A stretch of 64,000 bases of DNA from Cephalotus follicularis (lineage: Eukaryota; Streptophyta; Magnoliopsida; Oxalidales; Cephalotaceae). Within the stretch, counting starts at the first letter, position 1; every line of letters begins with the position of its first letter. This document shows positions 32,969 to 46,211 of the stretch, in pieces. Under the pieces are notes generated by a model. That model worked only from the letters and a program-made list of their open reading frames with translations, did no database searches and had not been told where the DNA came from. A program made the position numbers and the translations under genes. The DNA is taken from the NCBI GenBank assembly GCA_001972305.1, contig BDDD01000555.1, positions 216,202-280,201 of the forward strand. The letters run 5' to 3'.

Positions 32969-35053
32969 TCTGTCCGTAAAGAGCTTCGTACAGAGCCATA
33001 CGAATGCTCGAATGATAGCTATTATTGTACGAAAATTCTATCAAGGGAATGTGGTCTTCCCAAGTACCAGCAAAGTCAATAATACAAGCTCAGAGCATGT
33101 CCTCCAGGGTCTAGATAGTACGCTGCGATTGACCATCTGTCTGTGGGTGGAAAACTGTGCTGAGGTTCAGATTTGTCCCAAAAACTATCTGGAATCTCTT
33201 CCAAAATTTGGAAGTGAAGATCGAGTGTCGATCACACACAATACTAACAGGAACACCATGCAACCTCACAATCTCCTTTATATATAGCCGAGCCAACTTG
33301 CTCGCTGAATCCGTGACATGCTTAGGCAGAAAGTGAGCTGATTTCGTGAGTCTGTCAACAATGACCCACACTACATTATGACGATTCCATGTCAACGAAA
33401 AACCAGAAACAAAATCCATAGTCACATGTTCCCATTTCCATTCTGCCACTAACAATGGCTGCAACAATCCTGCCGATCTCTGATGTTCGGCCTTGACCTC
33501 CTGGCAAGTCAAGCACTGAGCAACATACTCCGCAATTTCCCGCTTCATGCCGGACCACCAGTAATTCCTCTTCATATCCTGATACATTTTGGTGCCACCA
33601 GGATGGATACTATACTGAGATTTGTGAGCCGCATAAAGTAACTCACTCTTCAACCCATCATCATCCGGAAGACACGCCCATCACCGAAATCTCAATATAC
33701 CGTCAGCATGTACCTGGAAATCAGGTCTCGACTCCAAATCCTCTAGGATTTCCTATAATTCGGGATCATACGCTTGAGCATTATTTATCTCATCAAGAAA
33801 CGATGGCTGTGCTCGAATGCTAGCAATAAAGACCCCAGGTGATCGTGCAAACAGAGTCCATTTATGGAAATCCTCCAACATCCTGCTTTGAGATACCATC
33901 GTACTAGCTATCATAGCTTTACGACTCAGCGCATCAACAACAACATTTGCCTTCCCATGATGGTACTGGATGCTACAATCATAGTCATTGAAGAACTCCA
34001 CCCATCTTCGCTGCCTCATGTTCAGCTCATCTTGGCAGAACAAGTACTTCAGACTTTTATGATATGTGAATATCTCAAACTGTGCTCCATACAAATAGTG
34101 CCTCCATTTCTTAAGAGCAAACACACTAGCGGCCAGTTCGAGATCATGCGTCAAGTAGTTCTCTTCATATGGCTTCAGTTTTCTTGAAGCATAAGTAATC
34201 ACTCTACCCAGTTGCATCTGCACGTAACCCAATCCCTTACCCGAAGCATCATTGTATACTGCAAAATCCTCATTACCATCAGGTAATGCTAAGATTGGAG
34301 CGGAAATCAACCGGTCCTTCAATTCCCGAAAGCTTGCTTCACAATCCTCATCCAAGACAAACAAGGTCTTTTTCTGGGTTAGCTTAGTCAATGACATAGC
34401 TATCCTCAAATTTTTTTGATGAACCTCCAATAGTACCCTTCCAATCCAAGGAAACTGCATACCTCAGCTACATTCCTCGGTTGTGGCCAATCCTGCACAA
34501 CCTCTGTCTTTGACAGATCCACCGCCAAACCCTCACCTGATACTATGTGACCAAGAAAGATTACATGATCAAGCCAAAATTTACACTTACCGAATTTGGC
34601 ATGAAGCTACTGTTCTCTGAGAATCTGTAAAACTATTCTCAGATGATACGCGTGTTCTTCCTCGTTCCTTGAATATACCAATATATCATCGATGAACACT
34701 ACCACAAACTAGTCCAGGTATGGTCAGAACACGTCATTCATCAAATACATAAATGCTCTGGTGCGTTGGTGACACCAAACGGCATTACCATCAACTCATA
34801 ATGACCATACGGCGTCCGGAAGACAGTCTTCTCAACATCTCATTCTCTTACTCTCAGCAGATTATAACCCGATCTCAAGTCGAGTTTAGAAAATACTCTC
34901 GACCCCTGTAACTGATCGAAAAATTCCTCAATGTGCGGAAGAGGATACTTGTTCTTGATCGTTGCCTTATTCAACATTTGATAATCGATGCATAGCCTAA
35001 TCGACCCATCTTTCTTCTTTACAAATAAAACTGGTGCGCCCCCTGGGAAACAC
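32969..35053 (-). pseudogene. RT, RNase H and integrase regions of E
   Basis: RT start ([61 protein letters not shown]), palm region, RNase H (FAVYNDASGKGLGYVQMQ...[22 protein letters not shown]), integrase zinc finger ([37 protein letters not shown]) and core ([43 protein letters not shown]). Very close to A and B. Broken. Confidence 0.85.
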
Positions 35054-36412
35054 TGATGGAATCGGATATACTGACTCCGGTGCCAAAATGGACATAGGGT
35101 GTAAAAGTATAGAATAAAAATTTTAAACAATTAATCATGCTGCGGAAGGACACCCTATATAACAAAACAAGTCCATAAAGGCATATCCACAGAACCCATG
35201 GATCACCACAACATCAACAGAATTGAATTAGTGTCACCATTGCAAACAATGGTGACACATAAACATGGCATAAGCAAGAAGGACCAAGAATTTATACCAG
35301 TGGGTGTTGGCTCCTTCGTTCTTTGCCGGTACAAGCTTGGGTAGAATCCCTTTGATCTTCTCCAAGCTTCAGGAACACCAAGAAATCCAACCAGCGAAAT
35401 CCAAGAGCTAGAACTCACTCACTCTCTCACTTAGCTTAGAAAAGGAGTATTGATTATGACCAGTGAAGTCAATAATCAATCTACCATAGATAAGCCTTGC
35501 TTAGTGTATATCAATTGAGGAATCACTCACAATCTGCAGAGAATATCAAAATCCAATTGCCCAGCAAAAGTCTGTCAACCACACAAAGGACCCCCTTTCA
35601 ACTCTCTTCTGCAAAATACATTATACCAGCCATTAATCCTCTCTCCCAATCTCCCATTTACTCAGGATCATGGCCTTCACTCCCTGGGAGTCCGAAGTCG
35701 TGAATCCCACGTTTCTAAAACGTGTAAAATCAAGAGAAATCGGCTAAGGATGTGAGAGAGGTAGTGCCCACGAAGTGAGATCGTGCACTGGTTGCACGTT
35801 CTGCTCAAAGACGTCGACGCCTTCCAAAAGAAGTCGACTTCTTTTCAACGTGGCACTAAAACACATCGATGTTTACTAAAACACATCAATGTCTTTATCA
35901 AAGAAATGCATCGACGTCTTTCGAAAAGACGTCGACGCTTTCTGGCCAGTTATGCATGAAAAGTCTAACTCTTTTAGTGATTTCATATAACTTTCAAATA
36001 TTGGTTAAGTAAGATTAAACACATGTGTTTCCACAAAATGTAAAATCCACACAACCGATATTTGACACCAAGACTTAATATTTCCAACATATTAAAGATC
36101 TAATCATTATAAGGCAGGGACCCTTTTAAAATCTTGGTCAAATCGAAAAGTGTTCACAAATTACCGAAATACCCCTAGGGTTCGGTTTAGCCATTCTAAA
36201 TGATCCCAGACCATTTAAATGCTCTTGGACTAATATCTAATATTATCCAAATGGAAAATTAATCTAATTAATTTTCCCATAATTTATTACACACCTCATT
36301 AACCCTAGATTTTCTAAGTCGTCGGTTCACGTGTACTATAATCCCTTGTCATACTTAGCCCCGATTGAGGTCTAGGGTAAGGATATGTGTCAACCCTAGA
36401 TAGTACCTCAAT
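35054..36412 (-). repeat. 3' LTR of D, partial
   Basis: Starts TGATGGAATCGG and is collinear with 40687-42000; about a dozen differences in 750 bp. Confidence 0.88.
35812..35938. repeat. GTCGAC array, 3' LTR of D
   Basis: Cores at 35814, 35834, 35866, 35886, 35911 and 35932 (20, 32, 20, 25, 21). One unit has fully matched arms GAAGTCGACTTC. Two more cores than in the 5' LTR copy. Confidence 0.8.
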
Positions 36413-36564
36413 AACATGGCATACATGATCGACCCTACTGCCGAAGCATAAGGTATCCGACTCATGCGTGCTCTCTCTTCAGATGTCTGAGGAGACATCT
36501 TTCGAGAAAGATGAATTCCTTCGCCTATTGGCAATAGGCCTCTCTTGGAATTCTCCATGCTAAA
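36413..36564 (-). pseudogene. copia RT fragment of D
   Basis: About 50 residues (SKRGLLPIGEGIHLSRKMSPQ...RARMSRIPYASAVGSIMYAML) that match G's RT end (LIGEGIHLS...ARMSRLPYASAVGSIMYTML). This shows D and G belong to one copia lineage. Fossil. Confidence 0.85.
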
Positions 36565-36749
36565 TGTAACGCCCGAGATTTCCTTGTATTATTATTTCAC
36601 AATGTATTTGTACTCTTAAATTGTGGAGTTAATAAAATGATGGATTTTCCAATTTGGTGATGTTTTCCTATACTTCTTATTTTGAAGCTTTGGTGTTAAA
36701 TGTCCAAGGAATGTATAAAGGGCTAAACGACGCTGTCTTGGAGTAAAGA

Positions 36750-36868
36750 CGTCGACTCCTTTATGAATCACATCGACGCCTTTTTGACAGAGTGTTTCAC
36801 GTAACTGCATGCACATGCACCATGATCCGGACCAAAGACATCGACATATTTGGAAAGACGTCGACGTC
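36750..36868. repeat. GTCGAC array 1, fragment I
   Basis: Cores at 36752, 36773, 36841 and 36861 (21 and 20 bp within pairs), about 190-300 bp from the LTR start, as in B. Confidence 0.7.
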
Positions 36869-37713
36869 TTAAGTTCGAATGTCTTGCATGTTACCTTCTG
36901 ACAGAAAACGTGTGAGGGGAGAATCGAGATGGGGCTTTTGCAGACGCCTTGGGGCATGGCTTGGGACGTGTTGGGCATGCACCCTACTCCTAACCTGCAT
37001 AACTGAACCCTTGTGGACAAGTGTGGCTTGTGAGGTTACATGCAAGAAAGACAAGAAGAATGGAACAAGTGGGCATGCAATGGATGGATAGAAGGGAGGG
37101 GCACTGTCTGGCTTGAAGGAGGAGGAAAAACCAACGCAGTGACTGCATGCAGAAGGTGGGTGTGCCCTAAATGCATGTGACCTGCAATAAACACAAAAGA
37201 ATCAAAGTAGAGTGCATAAAAGACATCCCTCACCCCTTACCTTCGGCTACTGTTTGGAAGAACCATACACCTGAGTGAGACACTGTGACTGTTAGAGAAC
37301 AGAAAGTAAAGAGAGAAAACACTTCCTCCTTTGACCACCATTGTTGAGCTTGCTTGAAAGCTTGGAGCTTGGAGCCACTAGTGCAACTTCGGGACGAACC
37401 TTGGGGAGTTGCTGTGACCTGTTGGATACGAAAAGGGGTGGACTTTCCTGTTCCTAACGTGGGACAAGAGGTAGGGGAAAGCCATGACTGTATTTCAAGT
37501 TATTATCCATGCTTAGTCTATGATTTGAGTGTATTTTATGCATGATTCTTGAACTGTTTTGGTTACTGGTTTGATGCCATGACATGTTAGGTATGTGTTA
37601 AGTATCTGCATGTTGGTTTCTTTCCATGTTTACCTGTTGTTATGCATGATTGTGGGATGACAAAGTTACTGTTTGATAAGTCGTGGGGTAGAAGACGACA
37701 CTGTTGGAAATGA

Positions 37714-38058
37714 CGTCGACTTCTTGTAGAATAACATCGACGCTTTTATGTAATACACTGTCGTTTTGAGGATCCAGACCCTAAAACGTCGACTCCTTAT
37801 AATTACACCGACGTCTTTTATGTTTTACCTCGACACTGACTGAGAGGGATCGACTCCCTTGGGAAGACATCGACACCCAGGCTGCTTACCTGGTTTTTGT
37901 AGAAAAAGGCATCGACGCCTTTTAGTTAGACATCGACGCCTTTTCGATGATACGCTGTCGTTTAAGGTTCCTTCTGTAGAAGAACAAGTTGGCACTGAGG
38001 ACCTGGATTTCGACGTACGGCTCGAAGACATCGACGTCTTTGGGAAAGACGTCGACGT
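37714..38058. repeat. GTCGAC array 2, fragment I
   Basis: Cores at 37716, 37737, 37761, 37789, 37808, 37830, 37850, 37870, 37912, 37933, 38010, 38031 and 38052. A run of five (37789-37870) is spaced 19, 22, 20, 20 bp; other close pairs are 21 bp apart. Confidence 0.78.
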
Positions 38059-38582
38059 CTTTGTTACTGTTTGAAGATTTCTTCATGGGATGACACGGAA
38101 CGATCCCAATTCCTATTTGGGTGCATTTGAGCATATGTATGCATTACATATGTACTGTTTACTGCCCGATTATGTACTGTTTGCGTGTTGGATATAATTT
38201 CTAATGTATTAACACTTTAGAAATATACATATAAGTTCGGAATAAGGTATTTGAGTACAAAAATATGTATTGACCAAAGAAAGTGTTTTCAACTGGACTG
38301 GTAAACATTTTACACTACTGAAACTGATTGATGATATTTTCTATGGAAAATGTATATTTCAAATGTGTCACTTATGTAAACATTTTGGAAATAACCTGAC
38401 TGATGTGGATCAAATCGATCACTACTGTTCACTGTACTGTACTGCCTGAATTCATTGGTTGCTCTGTGAATTACTATGTGATTGTGCTTGAACCACTAGT
38501 TGCATGGCGGGGACTGCCAGCGCCGACTAGTGGAGGGTTGACCTAGGGGCCAGGAGTATGGCTGGGTAACTCACTGTACTGT

Positions 38583-39651
38583 TAAGCTTTCAAACTTTTC
38601 TTAGTCCCTGCAATGAATTGCAAAGATTAGTTCCACATCCAGTATCTAATACCCATGAAGAACTACTATTCAAAGCTAGGTTAAGTTCAATCATGAACAT
38701 ACCTGATGTACTCGCACCATACGGGTTATCAGCAGAGACAGCAGCAACAGCAACACGACAATCCTTTTTCCAGTGCCCGGCCTTACCGCACTGGAAACAA
38801 GCACCTTCAGCAGCTGACTTCTTCATCCGATCTTTGGCAACACCCCCACTAGCTCCAAGCTTCCCCTTCTTCTTCTTTTGCTTCTTCTTACCTTTGCCTT
38901 TTGTGTTGACAGGCATGAGCACGCCCTTCCCTTTACAGGAAGACGAGGCACTACCCTTTCCTTGGGCAGACCTAGAAGAAGGAAGAAGAAGGGAGTGGGT
39001 CTTTGACTTCCCAGAGTCAATATCAGCCTCAGCCGTCCTCAACATAGCAACCGGCTCAGATAGAGTTACCTCTATCTTGTTCATGTGAAAATTCACCAAA
39101 AACTGTGAGAACGACTTAGGAAGGGACGTCAAAATAAGATCTACATAAAGATCATGGTCCATGACAAATCCTAATTGAGCCAGCTGCTCAATCATGTCTA
39201 CCATCTTCAATCCAAGCTCATGGACTGAAGCTCCCTCTTGCATCTGAGCCTTAAAGAGTTTGCGAGATAGATTGAACCTTTGAGTCCTAGACTCAGCTCC
39301 ATACATCTCCTGAAGGTGGAGTAGTATAGCAGACAAGGTCTCAATCTTCTCATTTTGACACTGAAGCTCAGGTGTCATCCCTAGAAGGGCAAGACATCTA
39401 GCCTGCTCATCATCCTCTAGCCACTTGGCTAGTCGCTCACTCTCATCGGGCGTCGGATCTTCACCTAGTGAAGGAGGGCCCCCAGTCATCACATAGGCCA
39501 TTTTATTGGCCGTAAGGACGATCTTGAGGTTGCGGTGCCAATCGTTGAAGTTTGGGCCCCTCAAGTTTGTTTGTCTCAAGTATACCGGACATTGCATTTG
39601 ATAAAGCCATTCTAGCAACCTAGATAAGGAAATATAAGCATGAGTTAGCAT
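38583..39651 (-). pseudogene. copia gag and protease start of D
   Basis: Open stretch of about 353 residues. It holds a gag domain (NFNDWHRNLKIVLTANKMAYVM ... ARCLALLGMTPELQ ... LHLQEMYG ... NLSRKLFKAQMQEG), a Lys-rich basic region, a CCHC zinc knuckle (CFQCGKAGHWKKDC) and the beginning of the aspartic protease (SWVLDTGCGTNLCNSLQGL). Gag would form particles and package RNA. Orthologous parts are seen in G. Fossil; downstream pol is absent. Confidence 0.85.
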
Positions 39652-40673
39652 TTATTCCAATTTTAATACATGACAACCATAACACTTGGTCTTTAGTGCT
39701 TATGGTCCCTCCCACTATTCTAATCGTATCCCATACCCCCATATGGAATTCGAGAAGTCCAACTTCCTAGTGGGGATTGGAATCCATCGCAAATATATTA
39801 TAGCCTCAGCTAGGGCATGACAAACTATAATATATCCAATGGGTAGGCTTTCTTTCCAATTTGTATCTAATACAAGATCCAACCATAGTATTCGGCCTTA
39901 GATTCAATATGGCCTCAGCTAGGGCATGACAAACCATTAGAATCTTGATAAGTCAGGTACCCACAATTTTCATTGGAATGCACTAGTTTTAACACCCACA
40001 CGTAGGCGTGTCCAAGTGCTAAAACATAGCCACCCTTTGCGGTGCCCAACACCGACGTTGACATAATGTCCCAAGTTTTTTTTTTTTATAAAAGACGTCG
40101 ACGCCTTTCTAAAAGGCATCGACGCGTTTTCTGGAAAAGTATGAACAAGGCATCGATGCAAAAACAGAGCATCAATGCGTTTTCCAGTAGGGTTGAAAAA
40201 GGCGTCGACGCCTTACCAAAAACATCGACGCGATTTAGAAAATATGATCCAGACATCGACGTCTTCCAAAAAGACATCGACGTCTTTACTGTGAATTGAC
40301 ATGATATCGACGTCTTACCAAGAACGTCGACGTCTATCCTGGAAATTGAAAATGACATCGACATCTACTATAAGACATCGACGTCTTTAGCCCCCTGGGC
40401 ATTTTCTGCATTTCGAAAAATGCTGAAATCAATGGTTTAGATTATAGAATACCTATCTGGCATTCCTAAATGCACCATGCATGTTCTAAACTTAATTCTA
40501 AACACATTTAAGCAACATTCCCAGTACAAAAACACACTGAAATCCAATTTCATGTAATTTTCATTAAGGCACTTAGAAAATTTTAGTTTGATCATAATAA
40601 CACATCCAATGATTAAACCATTAATCAGAACATCATTTAAGGCATACATATTCAATTAAGGATGTTCTGGGAT
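39652..40673 (-). other. leader of D with internal repeats
   Basis: Untranslated leader between primer-binding site and gag. It shares, in reverse orientation, a block with G's leader (39,710-39,790 with 48,600-48,720). The phrase GCCTCAGCTAGGGCATGACA occurs twice, about 106 bp apart. The PBS-proximal part carries the GTCGAC dimer array at 40,096-40,384. Confidence 0.75.
40096..40384. repeat. GTCGAC dimer array, 51-bp period, D leader
   Basis: Twelve cores at 40098, 40119, 40153, 40172, 40205, 40225, 40256, 40277, 40307, 40327, 40358 and 40378. They form six dimers with internal spacing 19-21 bp, and the last four dimers repeat every 51 bp exactly. Units are palindromes of GACGTCGACGTCT or GGCATCGACGCC type with unrelated sequence between them. 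Confidence 0.88.
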
Positions 40674-40686
40674 TCTCTGATACCAC
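40674..40686 (-). other. primer-binding site of D (tRNA-Met)
   Basis: TCTCTGATACCAC on the plus strand; on the minus strand GTGGTATCAGAGA directly after the LTR end. Confidence 0.88.
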
Positions 40687-42821
40687 TGATGGAATCGGAT
40701 ATACTGACTCCGGTGCCAAAATGGACATAGGGTGTAAGAGTATAGAATAAAATTTTTAAACAATTAATCATGCAGCGGAAGGACACCCTATATAACAAAA
40801 CAAGTCCATAAAGGCATATCCACAGAACCCATGGATCACCACAACATCAGCAGAATTGAATTAGTGTCACCATTGCAAACAATGGTGACACATAAACATG
40901 GCATAAGCAAGAAGGACCAAGAATTTATACCAGTGGGTGTTGGCTCCTTCGTTCTTTGCCGGTACAAGCTTGTGTAGAATCCCTTTGATCTTCTCCAAGC
41001 TTCAGGAACACCAAGAAATCCAACCAGCGAAATCCAAGAGCTAGAACTCACTCACTCTCTCACTTAGCTTAGAAAAGGAGTATTGATTATGACCAGTGAA
41101 GTCAGTAATCAATCCACCCTAGATAAGCCTTGCTTGGTGTATATCAATTGAGGAATCACTCACAATCTGCAGAGAATATCGAAATCCAATTGCCCAACAA
41201 AAGTCTGTCAACCACACAAAGGACCCCCTTTCAACTCTCTTCTACAAAATACATTATACCAGCCATTAATCCTCTCTCCCAATCTCCCATTTACTCAGGA
41301 TCATGGCCTTCACTCCCTGGGAGTCCGAAGTCGTGAATCCCACGTTTCTAAAACGAGTAAAATCAAGAGAAATCGGCTAAGGATGTGAGAGAGGTAGTGC
41401 CCACGAAGTGAGATCGTGCACTGGTTGCACGTTCTGCTCAAAGACGTCGACGCCTTCCAAAAGAAGTCGACTTCTTTTCAACGTGGCACTAAAACACATC
41501 GATGTTTACTAAAATACATCAGTGTCTTTATCACCCGTTATGCATGAAAAGTCTAACTCTTTTAGTGATTTCATATAACTTTCAAATATTGGCTAAGTAA
41601 GATTAAACACATGTGTTTCCACAAAATGTAAAATCCACACAATCGATATTTGACACCAAGACTTAATATGTCCAACATATTAAAGATCTAATCATTATAA
41701 GGCGGGGACCCTTTTAAAATCTTGGTCAAATCGAAAAGTGTTCACAAATTACCGAAATACCCCTAGGGTTCGGTTTAGCCATTCTAAATGATCCCAGACC
41801 ATTTAAATGCTCTTGGAATAATATCTAATATTATCCAGATGGAAAATTAATCTAATTAATTTTCCCATAATTTATTACACACCTCATTAACCCTAGATTT
41901 TCTAAGTCGTCGGTTCACGTGTACTTTAATCACTTGTCATACTTGGCCCCGATTGAGGACTAGGGTAAGGATATGTGTCAACCCTAGATAGTACCTCAAT
42001 GGCTAAAATATCTGATCATTACTAGGACCTTTGGTAAACTCTCCGGAAATATAATTTCCAGTCTACCTTAACCTTGGCCAAGGATTTCATAAGTCCAAAG
42101 TATAATCAGACAATAATAGGGCCAATCACCTTCGCTCAGGTGTGACAATCCCTTATTGCGCACTCACTTATATTCGTATAGATTCGATCATACCCAAAGA
42201 CCACCCGATTGCCAGCCCTACGCAAGGATTGGGTAAGGTGGAGATCAAAGCATAACCGTCTCCATACAATATAGAGTAGTCGCTCAGGTCTAAGGATCAG
42301 ACGAGTTAAAGAACTCACTATGTGATCATCACTTATACACAACCGCAACCAGTAGGAATCACTACTGACACGAGAATAGCGACTCTCCGAACAGTGTTTC
42401 CTACGCGGATCCAGTTCAGTGTACACGCTCCCAGCGCGCACCCCGTATTTGACTTAATGTCCAACACAGATGGTAGTGAAAGAATCCATACCCCGATTCC
42501 ATGAGCAGGCAACATACGCGCAAGTCTATCCGGTTCACTAATGCCCACAAAGTGAACCTATGACTTGGAACTAATTTAACATAAGGAATAAGGTTACCAA
42601 TCTCACAGCCTCCATGCTAGGCATCCAACCTTATGTCAGGGCATCACAAGTGTAAGCAGGTAAACAATAAACTACTTCAATTAAGTGATAAAACACAAGT
42701 GATATAGCCATTACAAAATTAGCACGCATCATATATTTATACAAGAATAAGATTGTTCCATACATGGTAAGATATGATATGACAACCCATCTAATGGCTT
42801 GTCGGGTCACTATATCTAACA
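40687..42821 (-). repeat. 5' LTR of D (2.1 kb)
   Basis: TGATGGAATCGG at the left, ATATCTAACA at the right, so on the minus strand TGTTAGATATAGTG...CCATCA. A distant relative of G's LTR; for example GCGCAATAAGGGATTGTCACA near 42,150 resembles G's GCGCAATAGGGGATTGTCACA. Confidence 0.88.
41445..41525. repeat. GTCGAC array, 5' LTR of D
   Basis: Cores at 41447, 41467, 41499 and 41519 (20, 32, 20), identical in spacing to the first four of the 3' LTR. Confidence 0.8.
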
Positions 42822-44745
42822 AACCCTTGGTCGAACAAAGCCCTTGTCGATCAAATCTTGCAACTATAGGTTCAACTCTCTCTGTTCTGTAGGAGCCATC
42901 CTAGACGGTGCCTTAGAAATAGGCATTGTACCAGGTACGAGATCGATGACAAACTCCATACTCCTCTTTGCCGGTAAAGACACCAAATCTGCAGGAAATA
43001 CATCAGGAAATTCATTTACAATAGAAATTTCTTCAAGGCTCATACCTTTCTCCTTCTTGCTGTCAATCACGTAAGCTAAATACCCTTCGCACCCCTTCTC
43101 AAGATACATCGATGCATGATTGAAGGATATAATCGGTGTCAAAAATCCCTTGTCTCCTGTAAACTGAAAGGTAGTACCATCGGGAAGACTAAAATCCACT
43201 ATCTTGTTGAAGTAGTCCCTGTGAGCACGATGGGCTGACAGCCAATCCATTCCCAGAATGACATCGAAGTCATGAATGGGCAATACAATCAAATCCGCAT
43301 ACAACAAAATGCCCACCACAGACATCTCGCAACTCCTATATACAGAATCTGTACACATGGAATCTCCAGTAGGTGTACTCACAGCCATGATATATGGCAT
43401 ACAGTCAGGTGTTGCATCTAAGCATGATGCAAATCGTGAGGCAATAAATGAATGAGATGCTCCAGGATCCATCAACACTCTAGCAGAAAAACCATAAACA
43501 TACAGTGTACCTCCAACAACAGAAGTAGACTTCAGAACTTCTGTCTGTGTAAGAGTGAAAACTCTACCTTTCATGATGCCCTTGCCGGCATCCTTTCGCT
43601 GTGAAGGACTCGCTAAAGCACCACTACTACTCGCCGGTCTCGTAGGCACTGTCATCTGACACTTCGGGCAATATTTCGTGGAATGATCAGATGCCCCACA
43701 CCTCAAACACAATCCATTCATCCTCCGACAATCCTTCTGCTGATGGCCCGCATGACCACAATGGAAATAGACACAAGTTCTCACATTGCTCCCCTGCAAG
43801 GTGTACCCTGAGAAGCCGTCTGTTGAGATTTGTTCCTTGATGATTTCGTTGGAGAACCGCTGCCTTGCCACTTCGACGAAGCTGGCCTAGACTGGGTAGG
43901 GCTTTGCTTTCTCTACTGTGTGAGAGCCCTCTTTGCACGGTCTTCGTTTGATATTCTCTCTAACAACCTTGCCTTTTGAGCCACCTGAACAAACGTTCCC
44001 AGCTCCATGGCCCTAATCCTCGACAGAAGATCTAGTCGTAGGCCCTTCAAGAATCTCCAGATTTTCTTCTCATCATCTGCCACCAGGTATGCTGAGTGCC
44101 TGGGTAGCTTCAAAAATCTGTCCTGGTATTCAGCCATGGTCATCTCCCCTTGACGCAACTCCAGGAGCTCCGTCTCTCTCCGTTCTTGCTCAATCCGGGG
44201 TACATAGGTATCAAGGAACTCTCTCTAGAACCTCTCCCATGTACTATCGAGTATAGATGACTCCCACTTTGCCTTGACAATCTCCCACCAGTGAGTGGCC
44301 CCTCCCTATAGACGATATACATAAAACTTCAACTTTTGGTCATCCGTTCAGTCCATCACTTCAAAGGTTTTCTCAAGATCTTGTAGCCACCTATCGGCAA
44401 TAGTAGAGTCAAGCTCTCCCTTGAAACTAGGAGGATTCTGTCTCATAAATCTCTCCAGATTTCTCCCAAACGAATTCCCATCTTCATGTGGGCAATGATT
44501 AGGAACACTGTGTTGAGGCTGAGCTTGAGAATAATAGCGGCGCATCACCTACACATGAGCCGCATTAATAGCCATTTCCTGCTAAAATTAGTCGGTAAAG
44601 CGATCCAACGGTTCCCTCCTATCATTTGCTTCTTGAGGGACGTTTACCTCTTGAGGGGCATTTCCTTCCACAGCTCTACCTCTCACACGTGTCCTTCTTC
44701 TGTACATTCTTGTTCCTACAAGGAAAGATGTCATTAGTAATCATC
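42822..44745 (-). pseudogene. gag, protease and RT start of E
   Basis: From the right: gag start near 44,700 (RRRTRVRGRAVEG), capsid region 43,913-44,548, two zinc knuckles (CVYFHCGHAGHQQKDC, LRCGASDHSTKYC), protease (ARVLMDPGASHSFIASRFA, VILGMDWLSAHRAH) and the RT entry ([41 protein letters not shown]). The 335-residue open stretch 42864-43871 is very close to B's. Broken. Confidence 0.85.
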
Positions 44746-44805
44746 TCAAGGAAACAATTAGTTAATTTCCAAGGAACTTGTCTAAGCTAAGCATACATGG
44801 AATAT

Positions 44806-44819
44806 GCTCCGATACCACT
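44806..44819 (-). other. primer-binding site of E (tRNA-Met)
   Basis: GCTCCGATACCAC on the plus strand, so GTGGTATCGGAGC on the minus strand; one mismatch to the usual tRNA-Met complement. Confidence 0.82.
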
Positions 44820-45415
44820 GTTGTCACACCCCGTTTCCATTAATGACACCTAGGTTGTGGCAATCAACATATATATTCGACTTATACAATTTTACGGGAA
44901 AAATTAAAACTTTTCAAACATGTTGTATCTTACGGAAGCATTCGAGATATAAGCCAAAATAAACAACGTAACATGCATCCCATACTATATGTTACACAAA
45001 TACAGCATTCCAGCGTTCATTGCCCTCAAAACGGAGCATGACTAAAACATTATTCATTCAGTACATAATATTTCATCAGTGCATAAATCCATCAAGTATA
45101 TCATTTAATCCGAGATCCATACTTAACAGTTATCCAACAATAAACCATATGATATACAAATCCATCAATTAAGGTAAACATTAATCCACTGGTTACAAAA
45201 TAGTTTATCAAGCCTCAACAAGAAAAACAGCATTATTACAACTTTAACTTCTCTCCGCTTGCCCATCATGATCCCACTACATCAATCTAAAATTGTAGGG
45301 GGTTGGCCATTGTCCTCACTCGGCTAAGTAGAGAAGATATATATACAATTCGGGGTCAATAATAATGAATGTCATGAATGGATGCACAGTGATGTAGTAC
45401 AGTATATATAACAGG

Positions 45416-45452
45416 GTATACATATATATATGTATGTATGTATGTATATTCA
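45416..45452. repeat. AT / TATG microsatellite
   Basis: Short (AT)n followed by four GTAT units, inside E's 5' LTR; the other LTR of E has only the AT part. Confidence 0.8.
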
Positions 45453-46211
45453 CAGTACAGGTGCAACCCTATATGCGCTACATCAACACAATCCAGCAAA
45501 CATGTCCTCAAACGAACAACAAATTCAAACAGGGCATACGAAAGCGTCGCCATCTCCTTGCCTCAACGTCGTACCCCATACTTCTTGCCCGGCTCCGGTT
45601 AGCTCAAAGCAGGTCAACATGTTACTAGCACGGTGGCTAAGTAATCAACAGGTGACTGGCACTGCGGCTCAGTAATCAAAGTGATTATCCCTAGCTATCT
45701 CTTGGTACCTAGAGCCTAACCCTGCCACTAGCCAGCCATGGTAACCTCCACCATGCAGCTCGTACGGCAACAGGAACAATCACAGTCCAAGTCAAGCAAG
45801 TTTATAAAATAATTACTTGATCAAATATATTTGTCAAATATATATATCAATCCATTTTCAAGTCGCTTGAAAGTTATAAACACTTGAAACAGTACATTTT
45901 CATTGTACAGAAAATCCCTTGAAACAGTTCACAAGCTTTGGAAATTATTTTCCCAGTGATTCAAAAATAAACATTTTGTCAAATATACGTTTTCGTACAA
46001 AATTATGATTTATTTAAAATCATGCATGTATTTCTAAAATGGTAAACACTTTGAGAAATCAATCATGTTTCAATCCACAGTTCAAGTAACAGTTCAATAT
46101 GCAATACAAACATATGCTTAAATACATCTAGAATCGTTTCGGGGTCAACGCATGTCATTTAAGTGAAAATGTCTGAACTAGTAGCTTAAGCATTGTCGTT
46201 TGACTTCTAGG

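Larger units (their letters stand above)
36565..38582 (+). repeat. Tekay-family LTR fragment I inside D
   Basis: Begins TGTAACGCCCGAGATTTCC like B's LTR and is collinear with it up to about GGGTAACTCACTGTACTGTT, some three quarters of the LTR length. It is more diverged from B's LTRs than they are from each other. Its 3' end abuts D's gag. Confidence 0.8.
35054..42821 (-). mobile_element. Ty1/copia element D inside E, minus strand
   Basis: Left LTR 35054-36412 and right LTR 40687-42821 are about 98% identical over their shared part, so this is the youngest dated element here. Near-identical flanks AACAC (35049-35053) and AACCC (42822-42826) fit a 5-bp duplication, and E's RT continues on both sides. 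From the right: 5' LTR, primer-binding site, long leader, gag with protease start, Tekay LTR fragment I, a short RT piece, 3' LTR. Most of pol is absent and the element is broken. Confidence 0.85.
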
